DNA of 64,000 nt from Hyphomicrobiales bacterium (GCA_900473795.1 UCMT01000018.1:1-64000); one strand, 5' to 3'; positions 33,852 to 43,299 are shown, numbered from the stretch's first letter. Notes: generated by a model from the sequence alone, not told the origin. Translations and numbers: made by a program.

Positions 33852-34579
33852 CCTCGTCCATGCCTCAGCCAGCAGACCGCTCGGCGGACGCCCTTGCGAA
33901 ACAGCCGCCGAGTACACCGGCGCACCGGCGCCAGGCGCATATTTCCACGATCGGTGCCCGGGCCTTTCTGCTCGAGGCGCCCGGCGACTTCGACCTCCCC
34001 GCGCAGCGGCGCATCTGGGCGCTTGCGCGCGCGCTGGGCCATTGGGACGACCTCGGCGAGATCGTCCCGGGAATGACCAATCTCCTGGCGATCTTCAAGA
34101 CGACGCCCGAGGATCCGGACGCCGTCACGACGCGGCTTCTCGACGCGTGGGAGCGGGCCGAGAGTATCGACATCAAGGGCAAGACCATCGAGATCGGCGT
34201 CCATTACGGCGGCGAGCATGCCATCGATCTTGCAGAACTCAGCAATCGTTCGGGACTGAGCGCCCGCGAGGTCGTCCGCCTCCATTACGAGGGGACCTAT
34301 ACTGTCTTTGCTTTGGGGAGCGCGCCGGGTTTCGGTTATCTGCATGGCCTCGACCCACGTATCCATATGCCGCGCAAGACGGTGCCGTCGCTGAATATGG
34401 CCAGGGGCTGCGTCACCATTGGCGGCATGCAAACGGGCGTCGCGGTCCTGACCGGTCCGAACGGCTGGAACTCCATCGGTTTCGCCGATCTCCAGATGTT
34501 CGACCCCACCGCGGATGTGCCGGCGATCATGGCGCCGGGCGACACCGTGCGCTTCCTGCCGGAAAGGATCGAGCTGTGA
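33848..34579 (+). CDS. pxpB: 5-Oxoprolinase subunit B-like protein (PxpB/KipI)
   Basis: This 243-residue protein of the KipI/allophanate-hydrolase-subunit-1 family has ISTIGARAFLLEAPGDFDLPAQRRIWAL (about residues 33-60), EIVPGMTNLLAIF near 75-87, IEIGVHYGGEHAIDL and the highly conserved FGYLHGLDPRIHMPRK block near 160-175. In many bacteria PxpA, PxpB and PxpC together form an ATP-dependent 5-oxoprolinase. The N-terminus is about 30 residues longer than usual. The same domain also forms part of the carboxyltransferase half of urea carboxylase, which fits the biotin genes in this operon. Confidence 0.9.
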   Translation: MTSSMPQPADRSADALAKQPPSTPAHRRQAHISTIGARAFLLEAPGDFDLPAQRRIWALARALGHWDDLGEIVPGMTNLLAIFKTTPEDPDAVTTRLLDAWERAESIDIKGKTIEIGVHYGGEHAIDLAELSNRSGLSAREVVRLHYEGTYTVFALGSAPGFGYLHGLDPRIHMPRKTVPSLNMARGCVTIGGMQTGVAVLTGPNGWNSIGFADLQMFDPTADVPAIMAPGDTVRFLPERIEL

Positions 34580-35568
34580 TCGAGATTGTCGACACCGGAC
34601 CATTCAACACGATCCAGGACCTCGGCCGGCCGGGCTATCGAAACATCGGCGTCACGGCGAGCGGCGCTATGGATCCGCTGGCGCTGAAGATCGCCAATCT
34701 GCTGGTCGGAAATGACGAAGGCGATGCCGCGATCGAGGTGCAGACCTTTCCGTTCCGCCTCCGCTTCCGCGAGACGACGGTCTTTGCCGTGACCGGCGGC
34801 GGCAACGCAACGCTCGACGGCGTCGCCCTGCCACCCTGGTGGATGCAGACGGCCGGTGCCGGGCAATGTCTCGAACTAAGACCGTCTCCTGCATCGGCGC
34901 GCGCCTACATCGCCTTTGGGGGAGGGGTGGACGTCCCGCCCGTCATGGGCTCGCGCAGCACGTCGCTGCGGGGCGCTTTCGGCGGTATCGACGGGCGTTT
35001 CCTGAAGAAGGACGATACGCTGCGCCTCGGCGAGCCCGCGGGCACCTTGCCGGCCGACGGCCTGGGGGCCGTGCCCCCGGCAAAGGCGCTGGCCGAATTC
35101 TTCCCCAATGCGCCGGACGGTACCTTGCTCATCCGGGCGCTGCCGGCCGGTGAACACGACCTTTTTGGTGCCGATGCCGAACGCTTCTGGAGCCAGAGCT
35201 GGAAAATCTCCTCGCAGAGCGACCGGACCGGCTATCGCCTTTCGGGCGAGCCCGTGCGGCTCCCCGCGTCGGTGGAGATGCGCTCCTACGGGATCGTTCC
35301 GGGCGTCGTGCAGGTGCCACCGGGCGGCGAACCCATCGTGCAGATGAGCGACGCCAACACCGCAGGCGGATATCCGAAGATCGCCGGCGTCCTCGAAGCC
35401 GATCTCTGGCGTCTCGGCCAGGCGCGCATCGGCAGCCGTCTGCACTTCGTCCGCTCCTCGCATGCCGAGGCGCGGGCGCTCGACCGGGCGCTCGCTGACT
35501 ATGTGGAGGATGTCCGCAATACCTCGCAGATGGTTGCCCGTGCGCTGAAGACCATTGCGGGGCGATAA
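34576..35568 (+). CDS. pxpC: 5-Oxoprolinase subunit C-like protein (PxpC/KipA)
   Basis: This is a 330-residue protein of the KipA/allophanate-hydrolase-subunit-2 family. It begins IEIVDTGPFNTIQDLGRPGY, followed by ASGAMDPLALKIANLLVGND, VTGGGNATLDGVALP, YIAFGGGVDVPPVMGSRST, SDRTGYRLSGEPV and DANTAGGYPKIAGVLEADLWRLGQ. It starts with GTG overlapping the pxpB stop (GTGA). It should form a complex with PxpB. Confidence 0.9.
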   Translation: MIEIVDTGPFNTIQDLGRPGYRNIGVTASGAMDPLALKIANLLVGNDEGDAAIEVQTFPFRLRFRETTVFAVTGGGNATLDGVALPPWWMQTAGAGQCLELRPSPASARAYIAFGGGVDVPPVMGSRSTSLRGAFGGIDGRFLKKDDTLRLGEPAGTLPADGLGAVPPAKALAEFFPNAPDGTLLIRALPAGEHDLFGADAERFWSQSWKISSQSDRTGYRLSGEPVRLPASVEMRSYGIVPGVVQVPPGGEPIVQMSDANTAGGYPKIAGVLEADLWRLGQARIGSRLHFVRSSHAEARALDRALADYVEDVRNTSQMVARALKTIAGR

Positions 35569-35594
35569 ACAACCGTCCGGAAAGGGAAGAACCG

Positions 35595-36362
35595 ATGAAG
35601 ATCGACGTAAATTCGGACATGGGCGAGGGCTTTGGGCCCTATCGGCTCTGTGACGACGAGGCGCTGATGACGGTTGTCTCCTCGGCCAACATCGCCTGCG
35701 GTTTTCACGCCGGTGACCCGGACACGATGGCGCGTATGGTTCGCCTCGCCAAGGCGAACGGCGTCGGTGTCGGCGCTCATCCGGGATTGCCGGACAGGAT
35801 CGGCTTCGGCCGCCGCGAATTGCCTTTCTCCGCCGACGAACTATGCCAGCAGATGCTCTATCAGCTGGGAGCACTGACGGCGATCGCGAAGGCGGAGCAC
35901 GTGCCTGTCGCCCATATCAGCTTCCACGCGGCCATGGGCAACATGGTCAACCGCGACCCGGTTCTGGCCGATCTGATGATGGACGCGATCCGTGCGGTCG
36001 ATCCGAACCTCATCGTCTTTGCCATGCCCGACAGCACGATCGCGCATGCCGCAGCCCGCGCGGGCCTGAAAACCCTGCTCCTCTTCCTTGCCGACCGGGC
36101 CTATGACGCGGACGGCAAGCTCGTCGCGCGCGGCCTCCCCGGGGCCGTCGTCAAGGAAGAGGAAGCTCTCCGCGCCCGTGTCCGCCAGTTCCTCAAAACC
36201 GGCACAGTCACGACCATCGAGGGCAGGACCCTTGCCGTGCCTGCCCGATCCATCCTCGTTCACAGCGATACGCCGGGCTCGTTGGAACTCGCGCGGATCG
36301 TTCGCAGCGAGATCGAGGCCACGGGGGCGACGATTGCGCCGGCGGCCGAGATCGTCGGGTAA
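35595..36362 (+). CDS. pxpA: 5-Oxoprolinase subunit A (PxpA, LamB/YcsF family)
   Basis: This is a 255-residue cytosolic protein with the LamB/YcsF signature: DVNSDMGEGFGPYRLCDDEA (residues 3-22), SSANIACGFHAGDPDTMARMV near 33-53, GVGAHPGLPDRIGFGRRE near 57-74 and VNRDPVLADLMMDAI. AAGGGAAGAA precedes the ATG. PxpA works with PxpB and PxpC in ATP-dependent opening of 5-oxoproline to glutamate. Here the biotin carboxylase genes suggest a related lactam or amide as substrate. Confidence 0.9.
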   Translation: MKIDVNSDMGEGFGPYRLCDDEALMTVVSSANIACGFHAGDPDTMARMVRLAKANGVGVGAHPGLPDRIGFGRRELPFSADELCQQMLYQLGALTAIAKAEHVPVAHISFHAAMGNMVNRDPVLADLMMDAIRAVDPNLIVFAMPDSTIAHAAARAGLKTLLLFLADRAYDADGKLVARGLPGAVVKEEEALRARVRQFLKTGTVTTIEGRTLAVPARSILVHSDTPGSLELARIVRSEIEATGATIAPAAEIVG

Positions 36363-36411
36363 CCGCAGGGTCTGCCCAGTTTTCATTCTCACATCATCGA
36401 AAGCAACTCCG

Positions 36412-37614
36412 ATGCCAGCAATTGCCGATCGCCTCAAGAATGTTTCCATTTCCGCTTCCGCCGCCATGACGCAGCGTGCCAGGGACCTTGCCGCGCAGGG
36501 CATCAAGGTCATCAGCCTTTCCGCCGGCGAGCCCGATTTCGCCACACCGTCCCAGGCGATCGAGGCGGCACATGCCGCAGCGCTTGCGGGCGACACGAAA
36601 TATCCGTCGATGGACGGTACGCCGGCCCTGAAGGCCGCGATCGCGCGCAAGTTCAAGCGCGACAACAATCTCGACTATGATGTGAGCCAGATCATCGTCT
36701 GCGGGGGTGGCAAGCAAGTGATCTTCAATGCGATGCTTGCGACCTGCAATCCCGGCGACGAGGTGGTGATCCCTGCGCCGTCCTGGATCAGCTATGCGGA
36801 TATCGTCAAATTCGCAGGCGCTGTCCCCGTGCCGGTCGCCTGCCCGCAGGAGGCCGGCTTCAAGCTGCGCGCCGAGGATCTGGAAGCCGCGATCACGCCC
36901 CGGACGAAGTGGCTGTTCCTGAACTTCCCGAACAATCCGACCGGTGCCGCCTGCTCGCGGGCCGAGATGAAGGCGATCGCCGACGTCATGCTGCGCCACC
37001 CGCATGTGTGGATCATGACCGACGACATGTACGAACACCTGATCTATGACGACTTCGAATTCTGCACGATCGCCGAGGTCGAGCCGAGACTCTACGATCG
37101 CGTGCTGACGGTCAACGGCGCATCCAAGGCCTATGCCATGACGGGTTGGCGGCTCGGCTTCTGCGGCGGCCCGAAGGAGTTGATTTCCGCCATCAGCAAC
37201 GTCAACGGCCAGAACGGCGGCGGTACGGCAACCGTTGTGCAGGCCGCGGCAGCCGCTGTCCTTGACGGGCCGCAGGATCTGCTCAAGGAACGCGCCGCCA
37301 TCTACAAGCAGCGGCGAGACTTCGTCCTTTCGCAACTCGCCAAGATCGACGGACTGAAATGCCACAGGCCGGAGGGCGCCTTCTACATTTTCCCGAATAT
37401 CTCCGGATTGATCGGCAAGACCAGCAAGGGCGGGCACAAGATCGCGACCGACACCGATTTCGTCATGGCCTTGGTCAACGAGCATCACGTGGCGACGGTG
37501 CAGGGCGCTGCCTGCGGCATGAGCCCGTTCTTCCGCATCTCCTACGCCACCAGCATGGAAAAGTTGACGGAAGCCTGCGGCCGGATTGCCCAGTTCTGCG
37601 CCGAGATGCGCTGA
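36412..37614 (+). CDS. Class I/II aminotransferase (aspartate aminotransferase-like)
   Basis: This 400-residue PLP enzyme has VISLSAGEPDFATPSQAIEAA near residues 30-50, FLNFPNNPTGAACSRAEM near 172-189, TDDMYEHLIYDD near 203-214 and the Schiff-base lysine in NGASKAYAMTGWRLGFCGG near 235-253. It fits the aspartate or prephenate aminotransferase group. Following the pxp genes by 49 bp, it could transaminate the amino acid released by ring opening, though a weak ribosome site makes the start less certain. Convergent with a LysR gene. Confidence 0.9.
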   Translation: MPAIADRLKNVSISASAAMTQRARDLAAQGIKVISLSAGEPDFATPSQAIEAAHAAALAGDTKYPSMDGTPALKAAIARKFKRDNNLDYDVSQIIVCGGGKQVIFNAMLATCNPGDEVVIPAPSWISYADIVKFAGAVPVPVACPQEAGFKLRAEDLEAAITPRTKWLFLNFPNNPTGAACSRAEMKAIADVMLRHPHVWIMTDDMYEHLIYDDFEFCTIAEVEPRLYDRVLTVNGASKAYAMTGWRLGFCGGPKELISAISNVNGQNGGGTATVVQAAAAAVLDGPQDLLKERAAIYKQRRDFVLSQLAKIDGLKCHRPEGAFYIFPNISGLIGKTSKGGHKIATDTDFVMALVNEHHVATVQGAACGMSPFFRISYATSMEKLTEACGRIAQFCAEMR

Positions 37615-37624
37615 GCCTCCTCTG

Positions 37625-38539
37625 TCATCCGCGCGGTGGCTTCAGCCGCGCGGTCAGTTCGATCAGGATGTCCTTGACCGCGGTCGCGGGTTCCGAGAGC
37701 GGTGTGTTGTCGGAGACGCACAGCGAGAGCGTCTCCTCGATCCGCGGCGAGACCAGGCGGCAGATCAGCGGCTCGCTCGATTCCGTCACGATCCGGTCGG
37801 CGATGGCCTTCGGCATGATCGTCGCCCCGAGACCGCTGCTGACGGCCCGTGTCAGCGTCCTGACGATTTCCACCTCGCCGACCACCTTCAGATTGGTCCG
37901 CGACCGCGTGAAGACGGTGTCGACGGCACGCCGCACGAAGTTGTAGGCGGGCGGCATGAGCAACGGAAGGCCCTCGAGCGACGTGACGGAGACCGGCGTG
38001 TCCTCGGCCCCGATCGCGAAATCCGGATGCGCGACCAGAAAGAACTCCTCGCTGAGCAGGGGGGTGAACTGCACTCCCTTGATCGGTCCCGCACCATGGA
38101 TCAGTGCCATCTCCAGACGCCCGGTCATGATCATCTGGCTGTAGGTCTGGCCGACGCTTTCGGTCAGATGCAGGAGAATGCCGGGATGGCGCTTGCGCGT
38201 CTCCGCCAGCAGGTCGACGGAGAGCGTTGCGGCACTACTGAAGGGCACGAGCCCGACCGACACGCGTCCGGCGAGCGAGTTTCCGGCCGCAGAGGCATCG
38301 GCCTGGGCCTGCTCCATCTGCCGCAGGATGATCTGCGCGTGGCGATACACGGCATGTCCCGCATCGGTCATGCTCACGCCCTGCTGGCTCCGGATCAGAA
38401 GCTTTTGCCCGAAGTGCTCCTCGAGCGCGGCGAGTTGCTGGCTCAGCGCCGGCTGAGCGACATGCAGTATATCCGCGGCGCGCGTGATGCTGCCGGTGTC
38501 GACGATGACGATAAAGGATTTGAGCCGTCTGATGTCCAT
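37625..38539 (-). CDS. LysR-family transcriptional regulator (NAC/CbbR-like layout)
   Basis: This is a 304-residue protein with an N-terminal winged helix (MDIRRLKSFIVIVDTGSITRAADILHVAQPALSQQLAALEEHFG) and an effector domain with VSVGLVPFSSAATLSVDLL and MALIHGAGPIKGVQF. The ATG at 38539 is preferred on domain grounds; a start at 38575 is possible, and neither has a clear ribosome site. It is divergent from the short-chain dehydrogenase and amino-acid importer genes, its likely targets. Confidence 0.88.
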   Translation of the reverse strand: MDIRRLKSFIVIVDTGSITRAADILHVAQPALSQQLAALEEHFGQKLLIRSQQGVSMTDAGHAVYRHAQIILRQMEQAQADASAAGNSLAGRVSVGLVPFSSAATLSVDLLAETRKRHPGILLHLTESVGQTYSQMIMTGRLEMALIHGAGPIKGVQFTPLLSEEFFLVAHPDFAIGAEDTPVSVTSLEGLPLLMPPAYNFVRRAVDTVFTRSRTNLKVVGEVEIVRTLTRAVSSGLGATIMPKAIADRIVTESSEPLICRLVSPRIEETLSLCVSDNTPLSEPATAVKDILIELTARLKPPRG

Positions 38540-38786
38540 CGTGATGCAACTGGATCCGAGCATTGTTGAGGGCATCGTACAGGCCGGCCGGGCTTTTGCA
38601 AATCTTGGAATCCCAGAAATTTCATGCCCTTACCGGTACCGCGGAAAAGCGCCGCGTGGCTTGGATACTCCAGCGCCTGCCTGGTCCCCAGGCATCATAA
38701 GCCTTGCTTATTGCTCCAGAGATAATCGGTCTTAGGCAGCGCTTCGAAGTTCCACTAAAGTTCCAAAAAACAAGATGGGGAATAAA

Positions 38787-39566
38787 ATGTCATTTTCCGA
38801 TTACAGGACAGCGTTGGTCACGGGCGCCTCTTCCGGGATTGGCGCAGCCATCGTCGAGCGGCTCCGCCGTGAAAATATCGAGGTTCATGCGCTTGCCCGC
38901 AGCGCCGAGCCGCTGCAGAAACTTGCCGAGAAGACCGGCTGCATTGCGCATGCGATCGACGTGACCGACCGCGCCGCGCTGGCCGAACTGACGGCCCGGA
39001 TCGAGTTCGACATCCTCGTCAACAATGCCGGCGTCGATCGTCCGAAGAAGTTCCTGGAAGCCGACGAAGGTGACATCGACCTTCTTGTCGACGTCAACCT
39101 CCGCGCCGTCCTGCATCTCTGCCGCATGGTCGTGCCGGGGATGGTCGCGCGCGACAATGGCCATGTGATCAACATTTCCTCGATCGCAGGCGCCTATAAT
39201 TTCGGCGGAAACTCCTCCTATCACGCGACGAAGGCGGCGGTCAGCATGCTGTCCAACCAGCTGCGCCTCGATGCCTTCGGAAAAAGGGTGCGCGTGACGG
39301 AAATCTGCCCGGGCCGGGTCGCGACCGACATCTTCGCGCATGTCCACGGCGACGATCCCTCGGTCCGCGAACGGTTCATCGACGGCTTCGAGCTGCCACA
39401 AGCGGCCGATATCGCCGACGCGATCGCCTTTGCCATCGCCGCACCCATTGCCGTCAACATCGGCCACATGGAGATCACGCCGACCTTGCAGGTGATGGGC
39501 GGTCTGCAGACGGCCAAACCGGCAACGCCGCGCACCGTGGCTTCCTCGCAAGGATCAAAGCCGTGA
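38787..39566 (+). CDS. Short-chain dehydrogenase/reductase of the amino-acid importer operon
   Basis: This 259-residue NAD(P)-dependent enzyme has ALVTGASSGIGAAIVERL near residues 8-25, ILVNNAGVDRPKKFLEAD near 76-93, the catalytic SSYHATKAAVSM (Tyr and Lys in YHATK) and the C-terminal GHMEITPTLQVMGG. I use the ATG at 38787 because GGGGAA lies about 6 bp before it; an in-frame ATG at 38775 is the alternative. Its stop overlaps the permease start (GTGA). A role in oxidising a hydroxy-amino acid is possible, since serine/threonine-type dehydrogenases of this family look similar. Confidence 0.88.
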   Translation: MSFSDYRTALVTGASSGIGAAIVERLRRENIEVHALARSAEPLQKLAEKTGCIAHAIDVTDRAALAELTARIEFDILVNNAGVDRPKKFLEADEGDIDLLVDVNLRAVLHLCRMVVPGMVARDNGHVINISSIAGAYNFGGNSSYHATKAAVSMLSNQLRLDAFGKRVRVTEICPGRVATDIFAHVHGDDPSVRERFIDGFELPQAADIADAIAFAIAAPIAVNIGHMEITPTLQVMGGLQTAKPATPRTVASSQGSKP

Positions 39567-40270
39567 CCGGGTTCGATCTCGCAGCGATCCTGACCAATCC
39601 GGACTATGTGGCGATGCTGCTGCACGGCATCGAGATGACCTTCGTCATCGCGATCGGTTCCTGGCTTCTGGCGATGACGCTGGCCATCCTGCTGCTCGCG
39701 ATCCGCTTCTCACCCGGTCGCTTCGGCAATTGGTTTGTCGCGGGCTACGTCTCCTACCACCGCAACGTCCCGACGCTCGTCCAGCTGATGCTGTGGTACT
39801 TCGGCATCTTCACGCTGATGCCGGACTGGCTGACCTATTGGCTCGCGGGCCACAATGCCGAGGCGATATTCGCGGTCATCGGGCTTGGGCTTTGCCAGGC
39901 CGCGTATTTCAGCGAGGACCTGCGCTCGGGTCTTCGCTCGGTCGGCCCGGGCCAGATGGAAGCCGCCCGCGCGCTCGGCCACGGCTACCTGTCAGCGATG
40001 CGCTTCGTCCTGATACCGCAAGGGGTGCGCAACGCGTTGCCGCCGCTGATCAACCACAGCGTCTCGCTTTTCAAGAACAGCAGTCTGGGCGTGGTGATCG
40101 GCGCGTCCGAGCTGACGCATGCCGTCAAGGAGATCGAGAATCTCAGCTTCCAGACCTTTGAGATCTACCTGGTCGGAACCGTGCTCTACCTGTTCTTCTC
40201 GCTCCTCATCATGGCCGGTGGCGCCTATGTGACCATGCGCGCCGATCCCGCCTGGAGGGCACGGGCATGA
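39563..40270 (+). CDS. Polar amino-acid ABC transporter permease 1
   Basis: This is a 235-residue inner-membrane permease of the HisM/GltJ type. MLLHGIEMTFVIAIGSWLLAMTLAILLLAIR is the first long helix region; YHRNVPTLVQLMLWYFG and the EAARALGHGYLSAMRFVLIPQGVRNALPPL coupling loop are typical. It starts with GTG overlapping the dehydrogenase stop. It pairs with the next permease. Confidence 0.92.
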   Translation: MTGFDLAAILTNPDYVAMLLHGIEMTFVIAIGSWLLAMTLAILLLAIRFSPGRFGNWFVAGYVSYHRNVPTLVQLMLWYFGIFTLMPDWLTYWLAGHNAEAIFAVIGLGLCQAAYFSEDLRSGLRSVGPGQMEAARALGHGYLSAMRFVLIPQGVRNALPPLINHSVSLFKNSSLGVVIGASELTHAVKEIENLSFQTFEIYLVGTVLYLFFSLLIMAGGAYVTMRADPAWRARA

Positions 40271-41025
40271 TCAGCGATATCCTTGCCATCATTCACGACT
40301 ACTGGCTTCTGCTCCTGATCGGGCAGTATCCGAACGGTCCGCTGGGCGGGCTTGCCAACACGCTGATCCTGTCGGCCTTGAGCATTGCCCTGGCATTCCC
40401 CATCAGTATCGTTCTGGCGCTGGCCCGCCTGTCCAAGTGGCCGATGCTGCGCTGGCCGGTCACGGTGCTCGTCTACGTCACCCGCGGCGTGCCGCTGCTG
40501 ATGCTCATCCTCTGGAGCTACTTCCTGGTGCCCTTGTTGACCGGCGCCAATGTGCCGAGCTTCATTACGATGCTGACGACGCTGGTCGTCTATCAGGGGG
40601 CGTTCCTGAGCGAGGTGGTGCGCGCCGGCATCGTGGCGCTCGGCAACGGCCAGATGGATGCCGGACGGGCGCTTGGCCACAGCTATCTGGGCACGATGCG
40701 CTACATCATCCTGCCGCAGGCGCTCTACAACATGATCCCGAGCATCCTGTCGACCTTCGTCTCGACGATCAAGGACACGACGCTCGGCTATGTGATCAAC
40801 GTGCCGGATCTCACCTTCGCCGCGAGCCAGGTCAACAACCAGCTGCTTACCCAGCCGTTCCAGGTCTTTCTCATCCTGGCGCTGGTCTACTACGTGATCT
40901 GCTGGAGCCTGACCTATGCCGCCCATCGTCTTGAGCGCCGGATCACGCGCAGGCGGGCCGGCCTTGCCGGCGTTCGGCTCGCAGCAGTGATCGCGCCCAC
41001 CAAAATCGTATCGGAGCAGTCATGA
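40267..41025 (+). CDS. Polar amino-acid ABC transporter permease 2
   Basis: This 252-residue permease is the partner of the preceding one: [49 protein letters not shown] and the coupling loop [32 protein letters not shown]. It overlaps its neighbours by ATGA on both sides. Confidence 0.92.
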   Translation: MISDILAIIHDYWLLLLIGQYPNGPLGGLANTLILSALSIALAFPISIVLALARLSKWPMLRWPVTVLVYVTRGVPLLMLILWSYFLVPLLTGANVPSFITMLTTLVVYQGAFLSEVVRAGIVALGNGQMDAGRALGHSYLGTMRYIILPQALYNMIPSILSTFVSTIKDTTLGYVINVPDLTFAASQVNNQLLTQPFQVFLILALVYYVICWSLTYAAHRLERRITRRRAGLAGVRLAAVIAPTKIVSEQS

Positions 41026-41786
41026 GCACATCAGAATTGCAGCAGGATTTGCAGGCGATCCGCATCTCGAAGGTCTCCAAGCGATATGGCGATTTTCCGG
41101 TCCTGAAAGAGATCGATGCCGAGGTTACCCGGGGCGAGGTGGTGGTCATCTGCGGACCGTCGGGTTCGGGGAAATCGACGCTGATCCGCACGATCAATCG
41201 GCTCGAGGAGATCAACAGCGGGTCGATCTCCTTCGACGGGCAGAACATCCACGCACCGATGAAAACGCGCGAGCTCAACCGCATGCGCAGCCGGATCGGC
41301 TTCGTTTTCCAGAGTTTCAATCTTTTTCCGCATCTCTCCGCCGTCGACAACGTCTCGATGTCGCCAATTCGCGTGAAGGGCGTCGCGCCGGATTTGGCCC
41401 ATAAAAAAGCGCTGCTCCTTCTCGAGCGCGTCGGGCTGGCCGACAAGGCCAACGCCTATCCCGGCCAGCTGTCCGGCGGCCAGCAGCAGCGCGTGGCGAT
41501 TGCCCGTGCGCTGGCCATGGAACCACCGGTCATGCTGTTCGACGAGCCGACCAGCGCGCTTGACCCGGAGATGGTCGGAGAAGTCCTGGCGGTGATGAAG
41601 AGCCTGGCTGCCGAGGGCATGACGATGCTGTGCGTGACCCACGAGATGGGCTTCGCACGCGATGTCGCCGATCGGATCTGGTTCCTCGACGCCGGCCAGA
41701 TCCTCGAAATCGCGACGCCGGAAGAGTTTTTCAAGCATCCCCGCCATCCGCGCGCTCAGCGTTTTCTCGCTGATCTGCGGCACTGA
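41022..41786 (+). CDS. Polar amino-acid ABC transporter ATP-binding protein
   Basis: This is a 254-residue ATPase of the GlnQ/HisP type: Walker [10 protein letters not shown] near residues 46-54, [16 protein letters not shown], signature [15 protein letters not shown] near 148-162, and Walker [21 protein letters not shown]. It overlaps the upstream permease gene (ATGA). Confidence 0.93.
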   Translation: MSTSELQQDLQAIRISKVSKRYGDFPVLKEIDAEVTRGEVVVICGPSGSGKSTLIRTINRLEEINSGSISFDGQNIHAPMKTRELNRMRSRIGFVFQSFNLFPHLSAVDNVSMSPIRVKGVAPDLAHKKALLLLERVGLADKANAYPGQLSGGQQQRVAIARALAMEPPVMLFDEPTSALDPEMVGEVLAVMKSLAAEGMTMLCVTHEMGFARDVADRIWFLDAGQILEIATPEEFFKHPRHPRAQRFLADLRH

Positions 41787-41816
41787 CCCTTCAATAATAA
41801 CCAAAGGAGAACAGCA

Positions 41817-42653
41817 ATGACCCTGAAATGCATCACTCTCGGTTTCGCCATCGCGGCGACCGCCGCGATCACTCCCGCCAAGGCCGACCGGCTGGACGAC
41901 ATCATGTCCGCCAAGACGCTGCGCTGCGCGACTTTCGCCGATGTGCCGCCTTTTGCCTCACCCGACCCGAAGACCCGTGAAATGGCCGGCTTCGATGTCG
42001 ATCTCTGCACCGCGATCGCCAAGCAGCTCGGCGTGGCGGCCGAGGTCAAGCCGGTTTCCGTCGAGGCCCGCGTGCCGGAAGTCAAGCTCGGCCGTGTCGA
42101 CATCACGGTCGCAAACCTCGCCTACACCCAGAGCCGCGCCGAACAGATCCAGTTCAGCGACCCCTATTATCTCGCCAAGGAAATGCTGATCGTTCCGGCC
42201 GATGATCCGGGCCAGACCAAGGCCGATTTCGCCGGTCAGCGCATCGCCTCCACGAAGGGCTCGACCTCCGAAATGTCGATCAAGCTCAACAAATCCGAGC
42301 CGCTGACGTTCCAGGACACGGCATCTGCCTATCTCGCCGTCCAGCAGGGCAAGGCGCGCGGCATGGTGGCGAATACGATGACCACGACGAAGTTCGTCAA
42401 CGAGTCCCAGACCAAGGGCAAGAAGATGCGGATGATCCAGGATCCGATGCTCTTCCAGCCGATCGGCGTCGGCATGGCGAAGGATCAGCCGGCTCTGACC
42501 GCCAAGGTCAACGAAGCTCTGCACGCGCTCGACGAGTCCGGCGAACTCAACAAGATCTGGGACAAGTGGCTCGGTCCAGACACGGAGTACAAGATGACTC
42601 GGACCGACAAGGTCGTGCCGATCACCGAATTGAAATTTACGCCAATTCCTTGA
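41817..42653 (+). CDS. Polar amino-acid ABC transporter substrate-binding protein
   Basis: This 278-residue periplasmic protein has a signal peptide, LKCITLGFAIAATAAITPAKA, cleaved near residue 23. The domain has MAGFDVDLCTAIAKQLGVAAEVKPV, RVDITVANLAYTQSRAEQIQFSDPYY and a C-terminal LDESGELNKIWDKWLG, as in GlnH/HisJ proteins. CAAAGGAGAA precedes the ATG. The ligand is unknown; the operon's link to pxp-type genes suggests an amino acid or pyroglutamate-like compound. Confidence 0.92.
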   Translation: MTLKCITLGFAIAATAAITPAKADRLDDIMSAKTLRCATFADVPPFASPDPKTREMAGFDVDLCTAIAKQLGVAAEVKPVSVEARVPEVKLGRVDITVANLAYTQSRAEQIQFSDPYYLAKEMLIVPADDPGQTKADFAGQRIASTKGSTSEMSIKLNKSEPLTFQDTASAYLAVQQGKARGMVANTMTTTKFVNESQTKGKKMRMIQDPMLFQPIGVGMAKDQPALTAKVNEALHALDESGELNKIWDKWLGPDTEYKMTRTDKVVPITELKFTPIP

Positions 42654-42703
42654 GTTGAGATAAGTGCGGGGGCTGATTGATGGAACAGCAGCCCCTATGC
42701 GCG

Positions 42704-42738
42704 ATTGCGAAGGTCGAGCGCCCCTCGACCTTCGCAAT
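42704..42738. terminator. Bidirectional terminator hairpin
   Basis: A perfect 15-bp stem, ATTGCGAAGGTCGAG with CTCGACCTTCGCAAT, encloses a 5-base loop. It lies between the convergent importer operon and cpaA, so it can end both transcripts. The flanking T-tract is weak on both sides. Confidence 0.75.
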
Positions 42739-42777
42739 GCTTCAGACCTGCTTGTCGCCGCTAATCCGGCCGTCTTC

Positions 42778-43299
42778 TCAGGTCTTGCCGTAGCGAACCG
42801 CCAGTACCGAGAGTGCCGCGATGACCATGACGACGCCGTAGGGGACCTTACGCGTCGTGCGGATTTCCTCGATGCGCATGAACAGGGAAAGATGCGCCAG
42901 CTGCATCGGCATCGGCAATCGTAAAGCCAGCAGAGCAAGAATGCCACCGATCAGGAGAAAGACGGCGAAGGGCAACATGCCGTGCCAGCCGATGAAGAGA
43001 CCGATCGGCAGGAAAAGCTTGGCATCGCCGGCGCCGAAAAGGCCAAAGCTCCAGAGGGCGACGCCAAGGACGAACAGCAGGAGGCCGGCCGCGGCATCGC
43101 CACCGAACCCGGTGGAGGAGAAGAGCGCCGCGCCGATATCGCCGGTCGTCAGCAATCCCGCAAGAGTCCGCAGGCCATAGAGCGCGAGGAGGGCGAGGAT
43201 GGCGCCATTCGGTATCTTCCAGCTGCGGAAATCGCTCCAGGCAGCATAGAGGAAAAGTAATACTGAAAGCGCAGTAATAATGTTGATTATTTGCGTCAT
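42778..43299 (-). CDS. cpaA: Prepilin peptidase CpaA/TadV (A24 family)
   Basis: This 173-residue inner-membrane aspartate protease has AAWSDFRSWKIPN near residues 19-31 (first catalytic Asp in SDFRSWKIPN) and a second GAGDAKLFLPIGLFIGW near 91-107 (Asp in GAGDAK). These are the two conserved sites of the family. About five membrane segments are seen. It should cut the leader of the Flp pilin and of the TadE/TadG-type pseudopilins encoded on the other strand. GAGGGGAAAC precedes the ATG. Confidence 0.9.
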   Translation of the reverse strand: MTQIINIITALSVLLFLYAAWSDFRSWKIPNGAILALLALYGLRTLAGLLTTGDIGAALFSSTGFGGDAAAGLLLFVLGVALWSFGLFGAGDAKLFLPIGLFIGWHGMLPFAVFLLIGGILALLALRLPMPMQLAHLSLFMRIEEIRTTRKVPYGVVMVIAALSVLAVRYGKT

